DNA of 45,000 bases from Leptospira sanjuanensis (lineage in GTDB: Bacteria; Spirochaetota; Leptospiria; Leptospirales; Leptospiraceae): the NCBI RefSeq assembly GCF_022267375.1, contig NZ_JAIZBH010000001.1, forward strand, positions 2,787,501 through 2,832,500, in the 5' to 3' direction. A program made the position numbers and the translations under genes. This document shows, one piece after another, positions 35,757-42,870 of the stretch. Below the pieces are notes generated by a model that made no database searches, had not been told where the DNA came from, and saw only the letters and a program-made list of their open reading frames with translations. Numbering within the stretch: the first letter of the stretch is position 1; every line of letters starts with the position of its first letter.

Positions 35757-36629
35757 ATGAATCCGAAATTCAAATTAGGAGCTTGGGTTTCCGCGGGCGT
35801 TTTTATTTTCTTATTTCTGTTTCGTCTCGCGTACGGATATGCATACGGCTCGAGGAGCGTCGGAGCGGAATTCCAGTACAATGCACAATCGGCTCCGAAC
35901 GGCGAAGGCTCGTTCTACAAACAAAACATCGCATCCAAAAAAATCCGCTACGAAAACGCGGGATCTCCTCCGAAAAGCGTAGATCAGAAATACGAAAAGG
36001 TCGCGACGATCGAATCTCAATCCCCCGATCTCGAGGAAGACGAAAAGAAAGTTCGGGAGTTGATCAACAAAAGCGGATCGATCATTCAGAACGAAAACAG
36101 CTCCGGCCTGAAACAAAGAAAAAACCGAGTCGTCAAACTCGCCGTTGGCGTTCCTCCGGAGAAGTTCGACGAACTGGTCGAACAATTCAAACAGATCGGA
36201 AAAACACTGTTGTTGACGATCGACAAAAAAGACAAGACGAACGAATATAAGGATTTGCAGGCAAAAAAAGAATCCCTGTTAAAAACGCGGAACTCCTTAA
36301 ACTCTCTTAAGAGCAAAGGAGGAAGAATCGACGAATTCGTGACCCTCGAAAATCGAATCCTGGAAATCGAAGACGAAATCCAAAAACTCGGAATCAGCTT
36401 GGGAGAATTCGATTCCGAAAACGAATTTTGCACCGTCTTACTCACGTTATACGAAAACAAATCCTCGGACGAGATCGGAATTCTCCATCGAATCAAGGTC
36501 GCGCTCGAATGGACGATTAAATACTATCTTCTATTGACGTTCTCCTTGTTGTTTGCGGTTTTATTGATCCACTATTCGTTTCCGCTATTGGAAAAAATCA
36601 AAAACTTGGTTACGAAAAGAATTCCCTAA
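35757..36629 (+). CDS. DUF4349 membrane protein
   Basis: 290 residues. An N-terminal membrane segment (AWVSAGVFIFLFLFRLAYGY) and one near the C-terminus (YYLLLTFSLLFAVLLIHYSF) flank a soluble region with the DUF4349 pattern: VVKLAVGVPPEKFDELVEQF, then a coiled coil (LQAKKESLLKTRNSLNSL, LENRILEIEDEIQKL) and FCTVLLTLYEN. Members are probably anchored with the soluble part outside; function unknown. The ATG follows AAAAGGAGAAGG. Confidence 0.85.
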   Translation: MNPKFKLGAWVSAGVFIFLFLFRLAYGYAYGSRSVGAEFQYNAQSAPNGEGSFYKQNIASKKIRYENAGSPPKSVDQKYEKVATIESQSPDLEEDEKKVRELINKSGSIIQNENSSGLKQRKNRVVKLAVGVPPEKFDELVEQFKQIGKTLLLTIDKKDKTNEYKDLQAKKESLLKTRNSLNSLKSKGGRIDEFVTLENRILEIEDEIQKLGISLGEFDSENEFCTVLLTLYENKSSDEIGILHRIKVALEWTIKYYLLLTFSLLFAVLLIHYSFPLLEKIKNLVTKRIP

Positions 36630-36710
36630 GAACAACCTCGTTCCGCTGCGATCCCGGACTTTATCATCTGATCCCATCGAAAACGGCCTGTTCATTCGAT
36701 CAAAGACGGC

Positions 36711-36991
36711 AACTTCCTCCGAGATCGCACAACGGAGGAAGTTCTACGAGGAACTTCTGAATTTCAGGATGTCCCGGAAGCGGATTTTCTCGAAGTAGCA
36801 AACCGTAGGATCTCCTACGTTCAACGGAGTGACCCGTTGCAAATCTTGAAGCGTAGCAGTTCCTACGATTTCAAGGGATGATCCGTGAGTCGCACGGTGT
36901 ATGAGTTCCTACACACAAAAATTCTCTCTCGTTGATTTATAAAATGTGGTAGTTCCCACAAATCCCGCCCAAAACCAAACCCAACGTTTGG
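36711..36991. other. hairpin-packed intergenic region
   Basis: The 439-bp gap between the DUF4349 gene and the AlkD-like gene has no gene-like frame but is dense in stems. Perfect arms: AACTTCCTCCG (36711-36721) with CGGAGGAAGTT (36733-36743); GAAGTTC (36738-36744) with GAACTTC (36751-36757), which competes with the first; CGTAGGA/TCCTACG (36804-36819); CAACGG/CCGTTG (36822-36839); TTGAA plus CGTAG paired with CTACG and TTCAA around a CAGTTC loop (36846-36874); GTGTA/TACAC (36897-36914); TGTGG/CCACA around TAGTTC (36945-36960); CCAAAC/GTTTGG (36975-36991). It may be a structured leader or RNA, or a repeat cluster. Confidence 0.65.
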
Positions 36992-37074
36992 CCCGACAAA
37001 CAATCAAACCCAAAAACGACTTTCAAAACGAAAACGGAAATCGTAAACTGACCATCCACTGAGGATCTTTGAAA

Positions 37075-37782
37075 ATGACTGTCGATCAAGTGATGCAAGA
37101 ATTAAAAAGTATGGGATCGGAATCCGTCAAAAAAATCTTTATCAATCACGGAGCCAAGGGAGAAGTCTTCGGCGTAAAAGTGGGAGATCTCAAAAAGATC
37201 CAAAAGAAAGTCAAAAAGGACAACGAACTTTCCTTGCAGTTATACAAAACGGGAAATGTCGATGCGATGTATCTCGCCGGTCTGATCGCGGATGAAAAAC
37301 GGATTCAAAAAAAGGATCTTCAAAGTTGGGTAAAGAACGCAGGTTCGCCGATGATCAGCGAATGCACGGTCGCATGGATCGCCGCCGAAAGCAAGTACGG
37401 ATGGGAACTCGCCAAGGAATGGATCGAGTCCGACAAAGAAAGCGTCGCCTCTTCCGGTTGGAGCACTCTTTCGAGTTTATTATCCATCGTTCCCGACGAT
37501 CAAATCGATCCGAAAGAAATTTCAAAACTTCTCAAACGAGCGGAAACCAAAATCCATAAGGCTCAGAATCGGGTCCGCTATTGTATGAACGGATTCGTCA
37601 TCGCAGTGGGCGGCTTTTATAAGGCGCTTTCCGAAGAAGCTCTTGAAACGGCAAAAAGAATCGGCAAAGTCGAAGTGCTGATGGGTAATACGGCGTGTAA
37701 CGTCCCGGACGCTCCCGGATATATTCTGAAAATGAAGAAGATGGGAAAGATCGGAAACAAGAAAAAGATGGCACGTTGTTAA
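37075..37782 (+). CDS. AlkD-like DNA alkylation repair family protein
   Basis: 235 residues from ATG 37075 (GAGG at 37061-37064); a TTG at 37069 is in frame. The fold is HEAT-like helical repeats of the PF08713 type: IFINHGAKGEVFGVKVGDLK, then LAGLIADEKRIQKKDLQSWV and TVAWIAAESKYGWELAKEWI. AlkD removes N3- and N7-alkylated bases without base flipping. Trp and Asp residues are present in these helices but active-site identity was not checked, and many family members have other roles. The basic C-terminus (GKIGNKKKMARC) would suit DNA binding. Confidence 0.8.
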   Translation: MTVDQVMQELKSMGSESVKKIFINHGAKGEVFGVKVGDLKKIQKKVKKDNELSLQLYKTGNVDAMYLAGLIADEKRIQKKDLQSWVKNAGSPMISECTVAWIAAESKYGWELAKEWIESDKESVASSGWSTLSSLLSIVPDDQIDPKEISKLLKRAETKIHKAQNRVRYCMNGFVIAVGGFYKALSEEALETAKRIGKVEVLMGNTACNVPDAPGYILKMKKMGKIGNKKKMARC

Positions 37783-37855
37783 GCGACATTCTGATTTTTG
37801 CATGCTTAAATCAATCCCGACAACCGACTCAATGGAGTGTTTCCGTCGTTCTTTC

Positions 37856-38956
37856 TCAACGAAGAATTTCTTGCGCCAAAATCGGAATCAGTTTTTTCAT
37901 CCCGCAAACGTTTAAGTGCGTATAATCTCCGAAGTCTTTTGAATCAAAATTAAGACTACCTACTTTTAAAATCGGAATTTCCTTTTCTATAAGAATCGAT
38001 TCCCAGATCGTTCCTTGCGGGAGAGACGAAATTCTTTCGTCAAAATCGGGGCGAAACGGTAAGGAGAGGGCTAACACGGGAACGTCCTTCGATTTTAGAT
38101 ACGCGAACAAACTCTCCCAAGCTTCCAAAGCGGACTTTCTCGTTTTCCGAAGGGCAAATTCGGGATTCGGCGGTAAATCGATCGGATGCTCGTTCGGAAC
38201 ACAAATACCGTCAAAAGTGGTTCGGCTCCCCCAATTCAAGTAGCCTTTATTTTTTGAATATTCAATTTCCAGAAATCGATTTTGCTCCTTATTTCGCTTC
38301 CATTTTTCGAACGGGTTCCCGTGTAGAAGCCGATCCAAATTCTTTTCCGAGTAGCTAAACTCGTCCCCTTCTCCCGCGATTTTCAACGAGGTGGAAACTC
38401 CCGCGTTCAGACGCAGAAACGGAAAAACTCTTCCTAAAAGGTAAAAAATTCCGTTGGAAAGAGTTTTGAGATAGAAATCGCTCCATTGTCGCGTTGTAAA
38501 AATTTCAGAATGAAAAGAATCGTAATTCAACACAAGACTTCGATGAGCGCTCGCAACATCCATATCCGAAAGAGAAAATACGGAACCGTTAACGATCACA
38601 AGATGCGGTTTGATTCCGATTTCGGCTTCGTAGTCCTTGTAACGCAAAAGCATCCCTTCGGGTTGTTCCGAAGGCCGAGGTAAAAACCAGATCGGACGGC
38701 CGATTTTCTTTTCCAATTCCTGCGGATGAATGCCGGAAAGAATCTGACTGTCTCCCAAAAATACGACGGGAGCCAAATCCTTCGATCTCTCGAAACTCGA
38801 TTCCGTAAACAAGGAAGAATCGATTCTCGAAAGGCGATCGTATAGAAAGGAATTTTTTTCCTGGAACTGAACTAAAAACGGAAATGTGAAAAACTGAATT
38901 ACGACGAGGAAAATCAAAACTGCGGTGGAATAAAAGATTAAGTTTTTATAATTCAT
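37856..38956 (-). CDS. DUF1574-type SGNH-like membrane-anchored protein
   Basis: 366 residues from ATG 38954-38956; an in-frame TTG at 38977 adds seven. One N-terminal membrane segment (LIFYSTAVLIFLVVIQFFTF) is followed by an extracytoplasmic domain with VVFLGDSQILSG, the GDSx nucleophile motif, and a C-terminal DYTHLN that can supply the Asp and His of a triad. It resembles the AlgX/AlgJ/DltD class that works with MBOAT acyltransferases in O-acetylating polysaccharides. The MBOAT gene lies 210 bp upstream on the same strand. Leptospira genomes carry many DUF1574 genes. Confidence 0.8.
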   Translation of the reverse strand: MNYKNLIFYSTAVLIFLVVIQFFTFPFLVQFQEKNSFLYDRLSRIDSSLFTESSFERSKDLAPVVFLGDSQILSGIHPQELEKKIGRPIWFLPRPSEQPEGMLLRYKDYEAEIGIKPHLVIVNGSVFSLSDMDVASAHRSLVLNYDSFHSEIFTTRQWSDFYLKTLSNGIFYLLGRVFPFLRLNAGVSTSLKIAGEGDEFSYSEKNLDRLLHGNPFEKWKRNKEQNRFLEIEYSKNKGYLNWGSRTTFDGICVPNEHPIDLPPNPEFALRKTRKSALEAWESLFAYLKSKDVPVLALSLPFRPDFDERISSLPQGTIWESILIEKEIPILKVGSLNFDSKDFGDYTHLNVCGMKKLIPILAQEILR

Positions 38957-39186
38957 TGCATTCTGCTTTGCAAACAAGCCTTCAGTAGGTTTTCATACAC
39001 GCAAACGATCCTATAAACTTTTCTCGAGGGACCTTTCCCATAAAATTTGAAACGTATCCGAGTTCGAAAAAGAGTCACGCGGATTATTTCGCATGGATCA
39101 CAAGCATTTTAATTTCGACGGTTTGTCGGAACAACTTTTAATTTATCCTTGCCAAACATACGAATTGGCTCCGCACATACTTCTTT

Positions 39187-40608
39187 CTAAAATTGAAAGT
39201 AAAAGAATTCCTTTTTCTCAAATACTCCGAAGAGAAAAAACAACACGGTTATCCCGAAGGACAAAGGAATCCATCGACTCGGTTTATTCACGATCCGATC
39301 CAAAAAGGAATCCGTTCCGCCAGAAAAGATCATCCAAGGCTCCACGACAATCAACGGAAGCAAAAGAAAAAGCAGCTTCCCCGCAAAAATCCCATTCCAA
39401 TAAAATCCCGCCGAAGCATTCAAAACAAAAATCCAAAGTTCTCCCGGAGATCGAACCTGAAACAAAAGCAGACCCAAAGCGAACATCCAGAAGGTGAGCA
39501 AAGCCCCTCCGACCTTCAAAACCAATTCCAAAATTCGAATATTCGAGGAAACGAATTTAAGAACGTATTTCTGAAAGAGATTATAACCGACCACCTGCAA
39601 TCCGCAATAACAACCCCAGACGAAATATCCGTATGTCGCCCCGTGCCAAAGACCGCCCAAAACCCACACGATCATCAGATTGACGTTCTGTCTCGAAAGG
39701 GAAACGCGGTTTCCCCCGAGCGGAATGTAAAGATAATCGCGGAGCCATGTGGACAAGGAAATATGCCAGCGTTTCCAAAACTCGGACGGACTCGAAGAGA
39801 TAAACGGAAAATTAAAATTGAGGGAAAGATGAAAACCTAGAGCCTTGGCAAGCCCTCTCGCCGCGTCCGTATAACCGCTAAAGTCCGCATAAACCTGAAA
39901 GGCAAAACAGAACGCGATCCAGAAAATCATACCCGGCTCCAGATTCATTCCCGGTTCCATCGCTCTTCCCGTAAAAAGAAGAAGATGATCTCCGATAAAA
40001 ACCTTCTTAAAGATTCCCCATAAGAAAAGAATCGCTCCGGACAAAAATCCTTCGCTCGTAACCGTTCGTTCCTTTTCGATCTGAGGCAAGAGAGAGTCCG
40101 GTCGTTCGATCGGACCTGCAAGAAGCAAAGGAAAAAAGAGATCATACACTCCGAAACGGATAAAATTCGCGCAAGGCAGAATTTTTCCGGTGTTTATATC
40201 CGAAAGATAACTGATATTGTGGAACGTATAAAACGAAATTCCGACCGGCAGAAGAATTTCCGGAATCTTCACCGCGGCATTCGGAGACAGAACACCCAAA
40301 GTATCGTTCCAGATATTTAATAAAAATAGAATATACTTAAAGAAGATCAGAATCCCCAAATTGAGAACGATCAAAAACACGAACCATCTTCGTTTGTCTA
40401 CTCCCTCCGCTTTGCCCAAACGGATTCCGCCCGCAAAGTTAAACGCGATGCAGAACAAAAGAAGAAAGACCATTTCCGGTTTCCAGAAACCGTAAAAGAA
40501 CAATCCTCCGAAAAACAAAAGACGGTTTTGTCCGAGCGTTCCCAAGCGCAGATAAAGAACGTAGAATACTATAAAAAATACGAGAAAATTTAGAGAATTG
40601 AAGAGCAT
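39187..40608 (-). CDS. MBOAT family O-acyltransferase (AlgI-like)
   Basis: 473 residues with about ten membrane segments. MBOAT motifs: PVGISFYTFHNISYLSD, AGPIERPDSLLPQ, YADFSGYTDAARGLAKALGF, WKRWHISLSTWLRDYLYIPL (His282) and LGGLWHGATYGYFVWG with the conserved catalytic His322. Such proteins transfer acyl groups across the membrane to envelope glycans, alginate or teichoic acids. The adjacent DUF1574 protein is the likely partner that completes transfer outside. The substrate may be lipopolysaccharide O-antigen or another glycan (inference). Its start lies 6 nt after the GAF-protein stop. Confidence 0.93.
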   Translation of the reverse strand: MLFNSLNFLVFFIVFYVLYLRLGTLGQNRLLFFGGLFFYGFWKPEMVFLLLFCIAFNFAGGIRLGKAEGVDKRRWFVFLIVLNLGILIFFKYILFLLNIWNDTLGVLSPNAAVKIPEILLPVGISFYTFHNISYLSDINTGKILPCANFIRFGVYDLFFPLLLAGPIERPDSLLPQIEKERTVTSEGFLSGAILFLWGIFKKVFIGDHLLLFTGRAMEPGMNLEPGMIFWIAFCFAFQVYADFSGYTDAARGLAKALGFHLSLNFNFPFISSSPSEFWKRWHISLSTWLRDYLYIPLGGNRVSLSRQNVNLMIVWVLGGLWHGATYGYFVWGCYCGLQVVGYNLFQKYVLKFVSSNIRILELVLKVGGALLTFWMFALGLLLFQVRSPGELWIFVLNASAGFYWNGIFAGKLLFLLLPLIVVEPWMIFSGGTDSFLDRIVNKPSRWIPLSFGITVLFFLFGVFEKKEFFYFQF

Positions 40609-40614
40609 TCTCTA

Positions 40615-42867
40615 TCAGGATTCTTCGAGGAGTTCGAGAATTCGCTCCTTTTCTTTCGTGTCGGCGGGATAACAAAGAGTGTGTTGAATCACGGAAGTTT
40701 GAAAATCTTTAGACTTGCGGTCCGTATCGTTGAGTTTGTTTTTGATCTTTCGGATCAGAATCTGCGTTTCTTCGCGGTCCTTGCCGTCTAGAATCACCGC
40801 GAATTTTCCCTGACCGATTCTATAGTTATAATCGGCTTCGGAAAGATTCTCCTGGATCGCCTTGCGCAATTCTTCGCTGTAAGAAGCGAAAAAACCGGAG
40901 CCTTTGAGTTTTACCATGCGCGATACATTCTGAACTTTGAATACGGTCAAACTAAAGGAGCTGGCCAGTCTTGCCGCCTTGAGAATCATTTCCTGGATTC
41001 GTTCCTCTACCGGACTAAACGGATCTTTGAATACGGAATCTCTTTCCTCGATGAGGAGAAGATTGGAAAAAACCGGAGCGAGCACTTCCGAAATTCCTAC
41101 TGCGGTCTCCCGATCCGTATCGGTCCAAGGAACGTCCGTTTCATGAACGATCAGCATTCCGACTAACCAGTGTAAGTTGATAAATGGAATCACGATAAAA
41201 TCGGACATGAGACCGAGTTCGTCGTTGGATAACTTCTGCATCAACTCGGGATGTTTTCGGAAGTTTTCGATCCGAAAGACGCCGGGAATATTGGAAACGA
41301 TTCCTACGATGGAACTTTCCAGAGGAAGCGTAAAATTGCCGACGTGTTCGGGTGTCAACAGGTTGGAAGCGAACACTCGAAACTCGTTCTTCGTATGTCC
41401 GTCCAAAATCATAAAGGTCGCGCGTCTTACCTTCAATTCTTCCTTAAAGGTTGCGATCAGTTTATCATACGCCTCGTCCATGCTTCGAACGGAAGCGTAA
41501 TCGCGCGCAAGCGAAATGATCAGTTCGTTGGTGCGAATTACTTCCTTCAGGCTTTGGTTTTCCTGATGGAGTTGTTCCGTATCGTAGATTCTTCTATAAA
41601 CGGAACCTGCGATTTCTCCGATGATCTTCAGGAACTCGAGATCCTCGATCGTATAATCCTCTCCGCTGATCGTTTTGCTCAGAATCATAATCCCGAAAAA
41701 ATCGTCGAGATAACGGATCGGAACCAAAAGTTCCGCTTCGGATTGCTGGATGATTTCTCTTTCTTTTGCGGGAAGCGCGGGTTTTAAAAGTTCCTTCGCG
41801 TACAAAACGGAACCGGCGTTTTTTACCGCATGATAGATTTCCTCTTCGGAAGAGATCGTCCATTCCTGATTGAAGTTCTCGCCTTGATAATCTTCCAAAC
41901 GGAAGAATTCCTGATTCCCGTTTTTCGAGGAGAAAATTCCGATCGACTCGCTTCCGATTTGTCCCATGACCGAAAAGAGAAGATTCTCGAAGAAGTTCGC
42001 AAAGTCGGTGGAAGCGCCGATCTCTTTACTGATTTCGAAGACGGAAATATAGTTATCCAATTTTTTTCTGGAAGCGATCTGCAGATCGATCGGAGAAGTG
42101 GAGAAGTTGGAATCGTCGTCGAATAAAAATTCGCCCTCCTCTCCCGAAGCTGCCTTTGTGTCCTTTTTAGCGGGAGTCCGATTCGCTTCCTGCTCGGCTT
42201 CCTTAACCCAATCTCCGAAAGGATCTTTTTCCTCGAGATCAAAATTGGATTCGTCCTCTTCGTTTTCGAAAGACGGAAGTTCGTCCTCTTTTTTGTTAAG
42301 CGAAGTCGTTTCCGGGGCAGTTTCCTCTCCGAAAAGTTCGTCCAAACTGAAATCGTCCGAGTCGGACGTCTCCGCCTGCGGCGCGTTAAACGGATCTTCC
42401 GTCAGCTCTTCGGTATGAGTTCCTTCCGGTTCGGAAAGTTCCGGCGGAAGTTCCAAGAAATCGGTTTCATTCTCCTCCGAAACGGCCGAAGGCAAATCGT
42501 TATCAAAGGAAGAATCGGGAAAGTCCGCTTGAAAATCATCTCCGTCCGGTTCGGAAAGATCGGATTCGGACGGGGCCCCAAAGTCGGATTCAAAATCCGA
42601 ACCAGCGGTTTCGATCGGCGGATGTGAGAAATCCTCGGACGGAGGAGGCAAGGTCGCGGTGGAAGCTTGCGGCTCGGAGATGTCGGACGTTTCGTCTAAC
42701 GTCTCACTCCGCATTCCCAAAGCTCTTTGAAGAAAACTTTTTTTGGTGCGAAAGGATTCCGATTTTTTTAAAAGGGATTTTTTTTCGCCTAATTCTTGGC
42801 TTTTAGACGAGGACGCGCCGGAGGAATCGGATTTGACTAACTTACTGACCCTCTCGAGCAAACCCAT
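40615..42867 (-). CDS. GAF-domain protein with acidic N-terminus and degenerate GGDEF domain
   Basis: 750 residues. The first 40 are basic and Ser-rich, then about 200 are disordered and acidic. Two GAF-like sensor domains follow (about residues 260-430 and 450-620), linked by a coiled coil (LHQENQSLKEVIRTNELIIS). The C-terminal 130 residues have the shape of a GGDEF domain, but where GGDEF is expected the sequence is YRIGQGKFAVILDG, so cyclic-di-GMP synthesis is unlikely; it may bind or sense instead. It starts 3 nt after the acidic repeat gene and is followed closely by the MBOAT gene. It may act in a signalling scaffold with the acidic protein. Confidence 0.8.
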   Translation of the reverse strand: MGLLERVSKLVKSDSSGASSSKSQELGEKKSLLKKSESFRTKKSFLQRALGMRSETLDETSDISEPQASTATLPPPSEDFSHPPIETAGSDFESDFGAPSESDLSEPDGDDFQADFPDSSFDNDLPSAVSEENETDFLELPPELSEPEGTHTEELTEDPFNAPQAETSDSDDFSLDELFGEETAPETTSLNKKEDELPSFENEEDESNFDLEEKDPFGDWVKEAEQEANRTPAKKDTKAASGEEGEFLFDDDSNFSTSPIDLQIASRKKLDNYISVFEISKEIGASTDFANFFENLLFSVMGQIGSESIGIFSSKNGNQEFFRLEDYQGENFNQEWTISSEEEIYHAVKNAGSVLYAKELLKPALPAKEREIIQQSEAELLVPIRYLDDFFGIMILSKTISGEDYTIEDLEFLKIIGEIAGSVYRRIYDTEQLHQENQSLKEVIRTNELIISLARDYASVRSMDEAYDKLIATFKEELKVRRATFMILDGHTKNEFRVFASNLLTPEHVGNFTLPLESSIVGIVSNIPGVFRIENFRKHPELMQKLSNDELGLMSDFIVIPFINLHWLVGMLIVHETDVPWTDTDRETAVGISEVLAPVFSNLLLIEERDSVFKDPFSPVEERIQEMILKAARLASSFSLTVFKVQNVSRMVKLKGSGFFASYSEELRKAIQENLSEADYNYRIGQGKFAVILDGKDREETQILIRKIKNKLNDTDRKSKDFQTSVIQHTLCYPADTKEKERILELLEES

Positions 42868-42870
42868 CGA

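Noticed and set aside
35452..35760. 102-residue basic protein from ATG 35452
   Set aside because: Its sequence is Arg/Lys/Asn-rich without any structure, whereas the neighbouring frame gives a membrane helix; only its ribosome binding site looks real.
39093..39840. Plus-strand frames opposite the MBOAT gene
   Set aside because: They are antisense shadows with Lys/Arg/Ser-rich, non-protein-like composition against a clear MBOAT protein.
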